Shown here: positions 8,401-16,607 of the stretch, piece by piece | Layout: every line of letters starts with the position of its first letter | Numbering within the stretch: the stretch's first letter is position 1 | Assembly: GCA_023409995.1 (NCBI GenBank) | Contig: JAEYQN010000106.1 | Location: 1 to 24,919, forward strand | DNA: 24,919 nt | Direction of reading: 5' to 3' | DNA from: Cyanobacteria bacterium OH_CBB_238 | Lineage (GTDB): Bacteria > Cyanobacteriota > Vampirovibrionia > Gastranaerophilales > Gastranaerophilaceae | Translations under genes and position numbers: made by a program | The notes under the pieces: generated by a model | What the model was told of the DNA's origin: nothing | Seen by the model: only the letters and a program-made list of their open reading frames with translations | The model's database searches: none

Positions 8401-9753
8401 ATGAGCATAACACACACCGAAGAGAATGTAATAATAAGCAAGAGAGATATTCTAAAAAGCTATGAAGAAGGCTGTAAAGATAGATCTAACTTCAAGCTTG
8501 GTATTGAATATGAAAGACTGCTTCTAGATGAAACTACAGGGCATGTCATACCTTACAATGGACAAAATGGAATCTATAGATTTTTAAGACAAATTGCATT
8601 CAAAGATGAATGGTCATATATAACAGATATGGGTCAAGTAGTCGGTTTGCAAAAAGGTAATAATTCAATATCACTAGAACCTGGTGGACAATTTGAAATT
8701 AGCCTTGCACCTCAAGAATCTGTAAAAGATATAAAGAAAGAAATAGACAAGCTTGATTCAAAAATACTCCCAATTGCAAAAAATTTAGGAATAAAGCTTG
8801 CAAACTATGGTATTTCGCCAATTTCTACATACAAAAATATAGGTTTAATTCCTAAAAAACGTTACGAAATCATGTATAATGTTTTGCCTGGAGCCTGCCA
8901 TCAAAACATGATGAAAGAAACAGCTGGAATCCAAACTACAATTGATTATAGTAGCGAACAAGATGCCGTAAGCAGATTAAGATTATGTACAATGCTCTCA
9001 CCAATAATGACTGCAATTTTTGCAAACTCCCCAATATATAATGGAGCCCTTTCTGGGTATAAAAGCTATAGAGCATTAAGCTGGCTATATACAGACAATG
9101 AAAGATGTGGGCTGATCAGCGAAAAATTATTTGAAAAAAATTCAAATTTCGGATTTAACGATTATATTGATTCGGTACTCGATGTTCCCATGGTAATTTT
9201 AAAACGTAATAATCAAACCATTCCCATAGATAGAAGAATAACATTTGCTCAATATATAAAAGAAGGTTACAACAACTACATTGCAACCGTTGATGATTTT
9301 AATCTTCATGCCAATTTATATTTTCCAGATGTAAGATTAAACTCTTACATTGAGATGCGCAATCATGACTGTCAACAAGGTTTACTAAAATATGCCATTC
9401 CTGCTATGTACAAAGGCATATTTAAAACGCAGAACTCTATAAATGAGACTTTAAGCATATTAGAGAAATTTTGTTATGATGATTGTGTTATAGCTAGAGA
9501 AAATGTCCCAAAACATGCTTTAGATGCTTACCTTGGCAAATACAAAATAGCCGAACTTGCACAAGAAGTTATAAACATTGCATACAGATCTCTAACAAAA
9601 GAAGGAAAAGGAGAACAGGATTTTTTAGAAAACATAAAATTTCTTGTTTCAAATAACTGTTGTCCAGCCGATGTATTAATTCAAAAATGGAATCATGGAT
9701 GGAATAAAAATATAATTGAGTTTTTGGAGCATATTTCATTAACTTCATTCTAA
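8401..9753 (+). CDS. gshA: Glutamate-cysteine ligase, plant/proteobacterial GCS2 type
   Basis: The enzyme joins L-glutamate and L-cysteine with ATP to give gamma-glutamylcysteine, the first step of glutathione synthesis. The 450-aa length suits the class. The N-terminal 'KLGIEYERLLLD' (about residues 32-43) and the hallmark 'SISLEPGGQFEIS' (89-101) belong to the ATP-grasp-unrelated GCS2 fold. Further typical stretches are 'GQNGIYRFL', 'YEIMYNVLP', 'FANSPIYNG', 'LDVPM' and 'FPDVRLNSYIEMRNHD'. No clear Shine-Dalgarno precedes the ATG, and a glutathione synthetase gene is not in the window. The product could be glutathione or gamma-glutamylcysteine itself used as the thiol. The actinobacterial relative EgtA is an alternative, but this sequence is closer to the plant-like GSH1 pattern I know. 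Confidence 0.85.
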   Translation: MSITHTEENVIISKRDILKSYEEGCKDRSNFKLGIEYERLLLDETTGHVIPYNGQNGIYRFLRQIAFKDEWSYITDMGQVVGLQKGNNSISLEPGGQFEISLAPQESVKDIKKEIDKLDSKILPIAKNLGIKLANYGISPISTYKNIGLIPKKRYEIMYNVLPGACHQNMMKETAGIQTTIDYSSEQDAVSRLRLCTMLSPIMTAIFANSPIYNGALSGYKSYRALSWLYTDNERCGLISEKLFEKNSNFGFNDYIDSVLDVPMVILKRNNQTIPIDRRITFAQYIKEGYNNYIATVDDFNLHANLYFPDVRLNSYIEMRNHDCQQGLLKYAIPAMYKGIFKTQNSINETLSILEKFCYDDCVIARENVPKHALDAYLGKYKIAELAQEVINIAYRSLTKEGKGEQDFLENIKFLVSNNCCPADVLIQKWNHGWNKNIIEFLEHISLTSF

Positions 9754-9762
9754 ATCTAAAAC

Positions 9763-9801
9763 AATAAATAAGAGCTTTCTATCAAGAAGCTCTTATTTAT
9801 T
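9763..9801. terminator. Bidirectional intrinsic terminator
   Basis: A perfect 15-bp inverted repeat (AATAAATAAGAGCTT at 9763-9777, complement at 9787-9801) with a 9-nt loop sits between the convergent gshA and clpX stops. The AT-rich outer arms supply A-runs and T-runs on both strands, so it can end both transcripts. Confidence 0.85.
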
Positions 9802-9815
9802 AATGTATATAAACC

Positions 9816-11156
9816 CTATGCTATTTCTTCTTTTGTTTCAATCTGAGCAGGTTCAACTTTTATAGCTTCTTCTTTTTTTGTAGGAAGTTTTATTAATTCA
9901 GCTACATTATTACGTTTCTTGACCATTTCGGCAGTAACAACAAATTCTTTCAAATCTTCTTGGGTCGGAACTTCATACATTATATCTAGCATAAGTTCTT
10001 CTACAATAGATCTCAAAGCTCTAGCACCTGTTTTCCTTTTTAGTGCATCAGCCGCTATAATATCAACGGCTTCATCATCAAATTTCAATTCAACCCCATC
10101 CATATCTAAAAGACATTGATATTGTTTTAAAATTGCATTTTTTGGCTTCGTAAGAATCATTTTCAATGTTGCTTCATCAAGAGAATCAAGCACTGCATAA
10201 ACTGGAACCCTACCAATAAATTCAGGGATTAACCCAAACTTAAGAAGGTCTTCAGGTTGAAGTTTCTTTAGCATTTTTGCTGATTCAAGTTCTTTTTCTG
10301 CCTGAGTTTTTGGCTTTACTGAACCAAAGCCCATTGAAGTACCTTCTCCGGCTCTTCTTTCAACAATTTTTTCAAGACCAACAAAAGCACCACCAACAAT
10401 AAACAATATATTGCCTGTATCAATTTGTATAAATTCTTGATGAGGGTGCTTTCTTCCACCTTGAGGAGGAACATTGGCAACTGTGCCCTCTATCATTTTT
10501 AAAAGAGCTTGTTGAACACCTTCACCACTGACATCTCTAGTAATGCTTGGATTTTCTGATTTTCTTGCAATTTTATCAATTTCATCAATGTATATAATGC
10601 CTCTTTCTGCCTTTTGAGCATCATAATCGGCGCTTTGATAAAGTCTCAACAAAATATTTTCAACATCATCACCAACATATCCGGCTTCTGTCAAAGTAGT
10701 AGCATCTGCAACAGCAAAAGGTACATCAAGCATTTTAGCCAACGTTTGAGCCAATAGAGTTTTACCACTACCTGTAGGTCCTACAAGTAAGATATTACTC
10801 TTCTGAATTTCAATACCAGAATTAGCTTTTTCAGAAGTATTATGAGCAATTCTCTTATAATGATTATAAACAGCCACTGATAATACTTTTTTTGCATCGT
10901 CTTGACCAATAATATACTCATCCAGGTATTTTTTTATTTCATGTGGCTTTGGAACCTTTGTTATATCAGCTTCCTTAGGCTCTTCTGCTTCTTTTTTATC
11001 TTTATTTTCGAAGAACTCTTCATCTAATATTTCATTACAAAGTTCAACGCATTCATCACAAATATATACTTCAGGACCAGCTATTAATTTTTTCACTTGG
11101 TCTTGAGTTTTTCCGCAAAATGAACATTTTAAACGGCTATCATCGTGGTTAACCAT
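9816..11156 (-). CDS. clpX: ATP-dependent Clp protease ATP-binding subunit ClpX
   Basis: ClpX is the AAA+ unfoldase that feeds substrates into ClpP. The 446-aa protein has an N-terminal C4 zinc-binding domain (Cys11, 14, 33, 36), Walker A 'GPTGSGKT' (126-133), pore loop 'GYVGDD' (159-164), Walker B 'IIYIDEID' (187-194), an 'RKH' loop (235-237) and the 'GLIPEFIGR' sensor region. The ClpP-docking tripeptide, IGF in E. coli, reads Met-Gly-Phe here (275-277). The C-terminus carries a Glu/Lys-rich tail of about 25 residues. AGGAGA precedes the ATG, and the gene lies 12 bp after clpP as the last gene of tig-clpP-clpX. Confidence 0.98.
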   Translation of the reverse strand: MVNHDDSRLKCSFCGKTQDQVKKLIAGPEVYICDECVELCNEILDEEFFENKDKKEAEEPKEADITKVPKPHEIKKYLDEYIIGQDDAKKVLSVAVYNHYKRIAHNTSEKANSGIEIQKSNILLVGPTGSGKTLLAQTLAKMLDVPFAVADATTLTEAGYVGDDVENILLRLYQSADYDAQKAERGIIYIDEIDKIARKSENPSITRDVSGEGVQQALLKMIEGTVANVPPQGGRKHPHQEFIQIDTGNILFIVGGAFVGLEKIVERRAGEGTSMGFGSVKPKTQAEKELESAKMLKKLQPEDLLKFGLIPEFIGRVPVYAVLDSLDEATLKMILTKPKNAILKQYQCLLDMDGVELKFDDEAVDIIAADALKRKTGARALRSIVEELMLDIMYEVPTQEDLKEFVVTAEMVKKRNNVAELIKLPTKKEEAIKVEPAQIETKEEIA

Positions 11157-11168
11157 TCTGAATTTCTC

Positions 11169-11771
11169 CTAGTTGTCAGATTTTGACTGTTTATCCATAG
11201 AAATAACTTTATCTATCATACCATATTCTAAAGCTTCTTCTGGCGTCATTATGTAGTCTCTATCAGTATCTTTTTCAATCTTTTTAATTGACTGTCCTGT
11301 GTTTGAAGCAAGAATTTCATTTAAAGATTTTTTGATTCTGATAATTTCAGCAGCCTGAATCTCAATGTCAGTAGCTTGACCTTGAGCTCCACCCAATGGT
11401 TGGTGAATCAACACTCTTGAGTGAGGTAACGCCATTCTCTTGCCTTTTGTTCCAGATGACAATAAGAAAGCGCCCATTGAAGCGGCTTGTCCAAGACAGA
11501 TTGTAGAAACATCTGCTCTTATATGTTGCATTGTATCATATATCGCAAAACCGGCAGTTACACTTCCTCCCGGAGAATTGATATACAACATAATATCTTT
11601 TTCAGGGTTTTCACTATCCAGTAACAATAGTTGAGCAACTATCAAATTAGCAACCATGTCATCAACAGGAGTACCTAAGAATATGATTCTTTCTCTTAAT
11701 AATCTTGAGAATATATCAAATGATCTTTCGCCTCTGCTTGACTGTTCTACTACTACAGGTACAAAACTCAT
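11169..11771 (-). CDS. clpP: ATP-dependent Clp protease proteolytic subunit ClpP
   Basis: ClpP is the barrel-shaped serine peptidase degraded-protein chamber that partners ClpX. The 200-aa sequence is of full length and starts '[10 protein letters not shown]', as typical ClpPs do. The catalytic triad is intact: Ser98 in 'GQAASMGAF', His123 in 'LIHQPLGG' and Asp172 in 'DTDRDY', at the spacing of the E. coli enzyme. The 'SPGGSVTAG' oxyanion loop (about 66-74) is also present. An AAAGGG ribosome site lies just before the ATG. It sits 17 bp after tig and 12 bp before clpX, so all three are expected on one transcript. Confidence 0.98.
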   Translation of the reverse strand: MSFVPVVVEQSSRGERSFDIFSRLLRERIIFLGTPVDDMVANLIVAQLLLLDSENPEKDIMLYINSPGGSVTAGFAIYDTMQHIRADVSTICLGQAASMGAFLLSSGTKGKRMALPHSRVLIHQPLGGAQGQATDIEIQAAEIIRIKKSLNEILASNTGQSIKKIEKDTDRDYIMTPEEALEYGMIDKVISMDKQSKSDN

Positions 11772-11788
11772 ATTTTTCCCTTTCCAAA

Positions 11789-13090
11789 TTACTTACTATT
11801 AGTATACTTTATGTTTGCACTATCAATCAATAACTGAGTAACTTTTTGACTCAACACTTGTTGTGATAATGAATTCAATAAATTTGCATTTTTTCTAATT
11901 TCTTCTAAAATTGTTTTTCTATCTGATTGGTAAACTCTAGCAATTTCATCTATTTTTTGTTCTAAATCGGCTGGAGCAATTTCTACTTTTTCTTCTTCTG
12001 CTATTTTAGAGATAATTAAAGAACTTTTTATTCTAGTTTTAGCTTCTGTACTTAGCTCTTCCCAAACTTTTTGATGACCTTCTTTTTCTACCATTTCATC
12101 CCAATTTCCGCCCTGCATAGAAACTCTTTGTTTAAATTCACCAAGCAATGCTTGAGCTTCTCTTTTTATCATAGATTCTTGTATATTTACATCTACTGCT
12201 TCATTTATTTTTTCAAATAATTTAGCTGAAACTCTTTTATCATTTTCTAATTTTGCACTGCTTTCAAGGTATTTTTCGATATCAGCTTTTAGCTCTTCTA
12301 ATGACTTAAATCCGCTTACTTTTTTTGCAAACTCATCATTTAATTCAGGAAGGACTCTTTCTTTTATTTCATTTATTTTAATTGCAAATTTTGCATCAGC
12401 ACCTTTTAGCTTTTCGTCATGGTATTCTTCAGGAAATTTAACATCAATAATGAACTCGGAACCTACTTCTTTATCAACTAACTGTTCTGCAAAACCAGGT
12501 ATAAATGTGCTATTAGCAAGATCTAATGAATATCCTTTTGCTGCGCCACCTTTAATTTTTTCGTCACCTACTTCACCATCAAAGTCAATATTTACAAGGT
12601 CTGTAGTAACGGTTTTTCTGCCTTCAACAACATTATATTGAGCATATTTATCAGCCAATATCTTTAATTCTTTTTCCAAAGCACCTTCTGGATGCTCAAA
12701 CTTTTCGACTTCAACTTCCACATTTTTATAATCGCAAAGGGTTACTTCTGGTCTTAATTCCAATTTAGCAACAACCTTCAAAGATTTATCATCAGCAAAC
12801 TCGAAAGATTCAACATACGGCTCAGAAACTATATCAAAATTATTTTCTTGTATAGCTTTAGCAAAAATTGAAGGAAGTACATTTTCAAGAACTTCTCTTT
12901 GTAAAGCTTCAGCCCCAATGTGTTTTTCAAGAATAGCCTTTGGTGCTTTACCTGATCTGAAACCAGGGATATTTACTCTCTTAGCAAGACGTTTACATGC
13001 TTTGTCATATTCTAAAGCAGAATCTTTTGCATCAACAAGAATATCTAACTTAACTTCATTGTTTTCCAATTTTTCAATTTGTATACTCAT
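11789..13090 (-). CDS. tig: Trigger factor (ribosome-associated chaperone/PPIase)
   Basis: Trigger factor binds near the ribosome exit tunnel and shields nascent chains. The 433-aa protein shows the three-domain order: an N-terminal ribosome-binding domain with signature 'GFRSGKAP' (43-50), a central FKBP-type prolyl isomerase domain (about 155-245), and a long helical C-terminal domain that forms the chaperone cradle. AGGTGA precedes the ATG. As first gene of tig-clpP-clpX it couples folding to proteolysis, an order found in many bacteria including cyanobacteria. Confidence 0.96.
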   Translation of the reverse strand: MSIQIEKLENNEVKLDILVDAKDSALEYDKACKRLAKRVNIPGFRSGKAPKAILEKHIGAEALQREVLENVLPSIFAKAIQENNFDIVSEPYVESFEFADDKSLKVVAKLELRPEVTLCDYKNVEVEVEKFEHPEGALEKELKILADKYAQYNVVEGRKTVTTDLVNIDFDGEVGDEKIKGGAAKGYSLDLANSTFIPGFAEQLVDKEVGSEFIIDVKFPEEYHDEKLKGADAKFAIKINEIKERVLPELNDEFAKKVSGFKSLEELKADIEKYLESSAKLENDKRVSAKLFEKINEAVDVNIQESMIKREAQALLGEFKQRVSMQGGNWDEMVEKEGHQKVWEELSTEAKTRIKSSLIISKIAEEEKVEIAPADLEQKIDEIARVYQSDRKTILEEIRKNANLLNSLSQQVLSQKVTQLLIDSANIKYTNSK

Positions 13091-13203
13091 TTATTCACCT
13101 TTTATATGTAGTAACCTTAAATCTATCAAATTATTCGTTGGGGTGAGGTGTGCTGCATTCATGTCAATTTAAATTTCAACAAGAACAGAAACTCTCACTG
13201 TGC

Positions 13204-13232
13204 ATTATAAAACAAATATGTAATAAAATGAA
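13204..13232 (-). promoter_or_regulatory. Likely promoter of the tig-clpP-clpX operon
   Basis: On the - strand TTCATT (13227-13232), a 17-bp spacer and a perfect TATAAT (13204-13209) predict a start near 13197 and a leader of about 107 nt before tig. The -35 match is weak (3 of 6). A second candidate, TTGATA/17 bp/TATAAA (13101-13129), has better -35 agreement but would start only a few bases before the ATG and remove the ribosome site. The 246-bp gap between tig and the POTRA gene holds these promoters and the extended -10 of the POTRA gene, and no other feature I can support. Confidence 0.45.
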
Positions 13233-13305
13233 ACATTTTTTTTAAAAATCCTGAATATAGCCTAGGTATGAAGGAATTTTAAAAATACAAATATTGATAT
13301 GGTCA

Positions 13306-13314
13306 TGATATAAT
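13306..13314 (+). promoter_or_regulatory. Extended -10 promoter of the POTRA gene
   Basis: TGA immediately before TATAAT (13309-13314) gives the extended -10 element TGnTATAAT. No -35 box fits at normal spacing, which is usual for this promoter type. The predicted start near 13321 leaves a leader of about 16 nt that consists mostly of the AGAGGAG ribosome site. Confidence 0.55.
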
Positions 13315-13336
13315 TGAATAAAAGAGGAGCTGTCTA

Positions 13337-13876
13337 ATGAAAAAGCATGCGTTGCTTGCACTAACAACTATTTGTATATTAGGAATAAATCAATCTGCAA
13401 TACATGCCGACCCATTTGATCCAAGTTATCTCAAAGAGCAACACATGAAACAATTCAATGTGTTTGGGTTAAAAAATGGCGTACCATCTATACTTATTTC
13501 TCTACCAATAGATAAAAAAGTATTAATCAACCAAATAGTATTTGAGAAAAATGAAGTAATTACTAATGATGAATTAATGCCATTAGTTGACCAAAAGTTA
13601 GGCACAAAGCTAAGTCCCGAGGAAATACTTCAGATACAGCAAAAAATAGTGAATCTATATAAAGATAAAGGCTATAATTCAGCAATAGTAAATACCACTG
13701 GTGGGAAAGAACCTAATCTATTAATTTTCACAATCTATGAAGGCCCTAAAACTAATCAAAAACCAGCCCCGGTGACAGAAGAAATACAAAAAACCGAAGA
13801 CACCCCATTCTCAATCATCAACAATAATTTGGAAAATAACAGTCTTAAAAAGAATACCGAAGTAATTATAAATTAA
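13337..13876 (+). CDS. Secreted single-POTRA-domain protein
   Basis: The 179-aa product starts with a clear Sec signal: Lys-Lys-His, a hydrophobic core, then 'AIHA' with predicted cleavage after residue 24. Residues about 62-136 have the POTRA pattern: 'INQIVFEKNEVITNDEL', a Gly-x-x-Leu-Ser helix start, 'IVNLYKDKGYNSAIVN', and a final strand 'LLIFTIYEG'. This resembles the POTRA_2 domain of TpsB/FhaC-type two-partner secretion transporters, where it contacts the exported polypeptide in the periplasm. Here no beta-barrel follows, only about 43 polar residues rich in Asn, Lys and Glu. It could be a stand-alone periplasmic adaptor, or a relic of a larger transporter. A strong AGAGGAG ribosome site precedes the ATG. 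Its stop overlaps the stop of the convergent oxidoreductase gamma gene by 4 bp. Confidence 0.75.
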   Translation: MKKHALLALTTICILGINQSAIHADPFDPSYLKEQHMKQFNVFGLKNGVPSILISLPIDKKVLINQIVFEKNEVITNDELMPLVDQKLGTKLSPEEILQIQQKIVNLYKDKGYNSAIVNTTGGKEPNLLIFTIYEGPKTNQKPAPVTEEIQKTEDTPFSIINNNLENNSLKKNTEVIIN

Positions 13877-14439
13877 TGTACAAAAGTTTTTGATTTGATA
13901 AACTCATAGCCTTCTTGTAATGCTTTTATATTTTTGTCTATTAATTGTTCTTTTTTTGTCTTAAAAACTTCTGTAATAACTTTTTTAACATTATCAATTT
14001 TTATACATGGCAGAGTTGCTATAAAAGCACCGATAGCAGCCATATTAGCAGTTTTTATATCACCTATTTTATGAGCTATTTCTGTTATTGGAATATATTT
14101 GTAAAAAATATCTGTCCTTTTAGGCTTAGCATCAACCAGGGTGGAATTAACAAGGATTGTACCACCACTTTTTAACTTAGCTTCAAATTTTTCAAAAGAA
14201 GGCAAATTAAGAGCAATCGCGTTTTCCGGTTGTTCTGTATAAGCTGAGGCCACTTCATCTTCTGAGAACGCTATAGTACAATTAACTGTACCCCCTCGCA
14301 TTTCAGCACCATATGCTGGTAACCATGTTATATTCAGGCCGTTCAACATAAAAGCCCTTGCCAAAATCTGACCGGCAAGCAAGACTCCTTGCCCACCAAA
14401 ACCAGATACAACTACATTTGATTCTATACTATGTTCCAT
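13873..14439 (-). CDS. 2-oxoacid:ferredoxin oxidoreductase, gamma subunit
   Basis: This is the small subunit of the four-part KorDABC/VorDABC-type oxidoreductase, which oxidatively decarboxylates a 2-oxoacid with CoA and reduces ferredoxin. The 188-aa protein has the family start 'VVSGFGGQGVLLAG' (10-23), a loop likely to lie near CoA/TPP, then 'LPAYGAEMRGGTVNCTI' and 'ENAIALN'. Length is normal. The ATG lies 11 bp inside the beta gene, preceded by AAAGGA, so translation is probably coupled. It is the last gene of the operon. Confidence 0.93.
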   Translation of the reverse strand: MEHSIESNVVVSGFGGQGVLLAGQILARAFMLNGLNITWLPAYGAEMRGGTVNCTIAFSEDEVASAYTEQPENAIALNLPSFEKFEAKLKSGGTILVNSTLVDAKPKRTDIFYKYIPITEIAHKIGDIKTANMAAIGAFIATLPCIKIDNVKKVITEVFKTKKEQLIDKNIKALQEGYEFIKSKTFVH

Positions 14440-15181
14440 TTGACAAATCCTTTAATACTCCAGGGACAAAAACTTCTGCCATAGCAGTTCTAACATGCTC
14501 ATGAGATACTTGAGGCGACATTTTCCAGTTAGTAGGACAACTTGCCAAAACCTCAACAAAGCTTGCACCAAGCCCTTTAAGTTGAATCTCAAAAGCCTTT
14601 TTTATAATTTTTTTTGCATTTATTATAGCCTTGGGAGAATCAAGCGAAACCCTTGCTACAAAAGCTGCTCCATCTATTTGAGACATTATTTCGGATATTT
14701 TTATAGGATAACCATATGCTTCTGGAGTTCTGCCATGTGGACTTGTGGTTGTAACTTGTCCAATTAGGGTAGTTGGCCCCGACTGTCCGCCAGTCATTCC
14801 ATAAGTTGTATTATTTATGCAAATAGCCGTAATTTTTTCACTTCTGGTCATAGAATGAACGGATTCAGCCATTCCGATTGAAGCAAAATCGCCATCACCC
14901 TGATAGGTAAACACAAATTTTTCAGGTTTAGCCCTTTTTACACCAGTTGCAACTGCAGTAGCTCTACCATGAGGTGCTTCAACTATATCAAGATTAAGAT
15001 AATCATCTAAAAATATAGAACATCCAACTGAAGCAACAGCGATTGTTTCTTCTCTTAAATTCAGTTCATCAATAACTTCAGCCACAAGTTTAAGAGCAAC
15101 ACCGTGGTCGCACCCCGGGCAAAAAGTAAATTCAAAATCATCTCTTATAGTTTCAGGCTTTTGATATACAAGTTTTTCCAT
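14429..15181 (-). CDS. 2-oxoacid:ferredoxin oxidoreductase, TPP-binding beta subunit
   Basis: The beta subunit carries thiamine pyrophosphate. In its 250 residues, 'FCPGCDHGV' (20-28) gives the CxxC plus one ligand of the proximal [4Fe-4S] cluster, and Cys54 in 'SVGCSIF' is a further conserved cysteine. The TPP motif runs from 'GDGDF' (95-99) to 'NNTTYGMTGGQ' (123-133). The chosen ATG overlaps the alpha gene by 29 bp; AAGG lies 7 nt upstream and the N-terminus aligns with family members, so I keep it. The order alpha-beta-gamma with a preceding ferredoxin-like delta is the classic arrangement. Confidence 0.94.
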   Translation of the reverse strand: MEKLVYQKPETIRDDFEFTFCPGCDHGVALKLVAEVIDELNLREETIAVASVGCSIFLDDYLNLDIVEAPHGRATAVATGVKRAKPEKFVFTYQGDGDFASIGMAESVHSMTRSEKITAICINNTTYGMTGGQSGPTTLIGQVTTTSPHGRTPEAYGYPIKISEIMSQIDGAAFVARVSLDSPKAIINAKKIIKKAFEIQLKGLGASFVEVLASCPTNWKMSPQVSHEHVRTAMAEVFVPGVLKDLSNGT

Positions 15182-16253
15182 CGTTAACCTTCATCATTTC
15201 AATGTAGTGCTCTTCAATCTGAGAGGATACCTCTTCCAAAGTCATCATGTTTCCTGCAGGCCTGCCATAAAATTTAACAGGGGTTCCAGTTGAAACAGAA
15301 GCTTTAACATCTTGTAGCATTTGTCCCATGTTTAACTCAATATCCAAAATCAAATCAACCCTAGAAGACAGGGCATCCAATTGTTTTTCAGGGAATGGGT
15401 TAATCATAACGGGTCTAAACATGCCGATTTTCATGCCTTTAGCTCTGGCTTTCTTAATTGCAGACTTCACAACTCTTGAAACACTTCCAAAAGCAGTTAC
15501 AAGCATTTTAGCATCATCCGTCATAAATTCTTCATATATATTTTCATTTTGAGCAATTAAATTATACTTATCAAATAATTTATTTACTCTTTCAGCAAGA
15601 ACCTCTGGCTCACGCTCTATACTTCTTACACATCTAGGCTGCCTGTTTTTAGCACCATCAAGTGCCCAAGACTCTGTTGGAATTTCAGGATAAGGATAAG
15701 CACCAATAACTGCGGGCTCCATCATTTGTCCAATCATGCCATCAGCCAACAGACATACTGGCGTTCTATATTTTTGAGAAACATAAAAACATTTATAGGT
15801 TAGATCAACGGCTTCTTGTACACAGGAAGGAGCATACGTAATGATTTTATAATCGCCATTACCACCACCTTTAGTCGCTTGATTATAATCTCCTTGGGAA
15901 GGAAATATGTAACCCAAGCCAGGCCCGGCTCTCATAACACTTATTAGAACACAAGGAATTTCATCACCTGCCAGAAATGACAACCCTTCTTGCATCAAAC
16001 CAATTGCACAAGCAGAAGATGATGTCATTGCCTTAACACCTGTGGCACCGGCTCCAATAAGCATGTTTATAGCAGCAACTTCACTTTCTGCACAAACAAA
16101 TCCTCTGCCAAGTTCAGGCATCTTAGAACTTAAGTATTCTCCAATTTCGCTTTGTGGAGTTATTGGATAACCAAAATAACACTGACAACCAGCATTAATT
16201 GCCGCTTGCGCTATCGCATAATTTCCTTTTATAAGCTGTTTTTCATTAATCAT
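15153..16253 (-). CDS. 2-oxoacid:ferredoxin oxidoreductase, alpha subunit (KorA/VorB type)
   Basis: The alpha subunit (366 aa) holds the pyrimidine-binding domain and helps recognise the 2-oxoacid. The N-terminal 'KGNYAIAQAAINAGCQCYFG' leads to 'YPITPQSEIGEYL', where the Thr-Pro-Gln motif is typical. Further hallmarks are 'ESEVAAINMLIGAGATG', 'SSSACAIGLMQEGLS', 'GPGLG', 'PSQGDYNQATKGGGNGDY' and 'DGMIGQMMEP'. The last two are strongest in members called VorB (3-methyl-2-oxobutanoate), but 2-oxoglutarate enzymes are close. I therefore leave the substrate open and give no symbol. It overlaps the delta gene as ATGA. Confidence 0.92.
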   Translation of the reverse strand: MINEKQLIKGNYAIAQAAINAGCQCYFGYPITPQSEIGEYLSSKMPELGRGFVCAESEVAAINMLIGAGATGVKAMTSSSACAIGLMQEGLSFLAGDEIPCVLISVMRAGPGLGYIFPSQGDYNQATKGGGNGDYKIITYAPSCVQEAVDLTYKCFYVSQKYRTPVCLLADGMIGQMMEPAVIGAYPYPEIPTESWALDGAKNRQPRCVRSIEREPEVLAERVNKLFDKYNLIAQNENIYEEFMTDDAKMLVTAFGSVSRVVKSAIKKARAKGMKIGMFRPVMINPFPEKQLDALSSRVDLILDIELNMGQMLQDVKASVSTGTPVKFYGRPAGNMMTLEEVSSQIEEHYIEMMKVNDGKTCISKA

Positions 16254-16456
16254 TGATAAACCTTTTCAATAGCAAGATCAGGACATGATCTTGCACAAAT
16301 TGCACAACCAATGCAACCTTTATCATCATCAAACTTAGCCGGATAGTACCCTCTAACATTAATACATTCATCTTTTAAAATAGCATTCTTAGGACAAACT
16401 TCCATACACAAATAACAAGCTTTGCACCTATCTCTATTTATTATAATTCTTCCCAT
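16250..16456 (-). CDS. 2-oxoacid:ferredoxin oxidoreductase, delta subunit (2[4Fe-4S])
   Basis: This 68-aa ferredoxin-like protein has two complete CxxCxxCxxxC motifs (Cys11, 14, 17, 21 and Cys48, 51, 54, 58), so it should bind two [4Fe-4S] clusters and pass electrons from the catalytic subunits to soluble ferredoxin. It is the first gene of the four-gene operon. AAAGG lies 5 nt before the ATG. The remaining Cys31 is not part of either motif. Oxygen-sensitive clusters of this type agree with an anaerobic lifestyle. Confidence 0.93.
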   Translation of the reverse strand: MGRIIINRDRCKACYLCMEVCPKNAILKDECINVRGYYPAKFDDDKGCIGCAICARSCPDLAIEKVYQ

Positions 16457-16480
16457 AATCGCCTTTCAGCTTGTATAACT

Positions 16481-16507
16481 ATTATACTCCAAAGTGAAAA
16501 GAATCAA
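16481..16507 (-). promoter_or_regulatory. Putative promoter of the oxidoreductase operon
   Basis: On the - strand a perfect TATAAT (16481-16486) lies about 18 nt before the likely start of transcription and the AAAGG ribosome site of the delta gene. TTGATT (16502-16507) is the best -35, but the spacer is only 15 bp, shorter than usual. Confidence 0.5.
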
Positions 16508-16539
16508 CCCTAAATTAATAATTCTTCTTATATTAATGC

Positions 16540-16569
16540 TTGACCAACATTACATGATTCACCTAAAAT
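16540..16569 (+). promoter_or_regulatory. Putative promoter of the GNAT gene
   Basis: TTGACC (16540-16545), an 18-bp spacer and TAAAAT (16564-16569) each match the consensus in 5 of 6 positions. The predicted leader is about 32 nt. It is back to back with the oxidoreductase promoter in the same 151-bp divergent gap. Confidence 0.5.
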
Positions 16570-16607
16570 TTAGAATATGATAGAAACAGAAGGATTTGTA
16601 AAAAACA

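Noticed and set aside
13101..13129. TTGATA/17/TATAAA as the main tig promoter
   Set aside because: Its start would fall about 4 nt before the ATG and exclude the AGGTGA ribosome site; the TATAAT further upstream is preferred, though both may be used.
13163..13168. Perfect TTGACA on the - strand upstream of tig
   Set aside because: No -10 box lies at 15-19 bp from it.
13337..13876. POTRA gene as a frameshifted TpsB transporter
   Set aside because: The region after its stop is coding on the other strand (oxidoreductase gamma), so no barrel remnant is present; truncation by rearrangement cannot be excluded.
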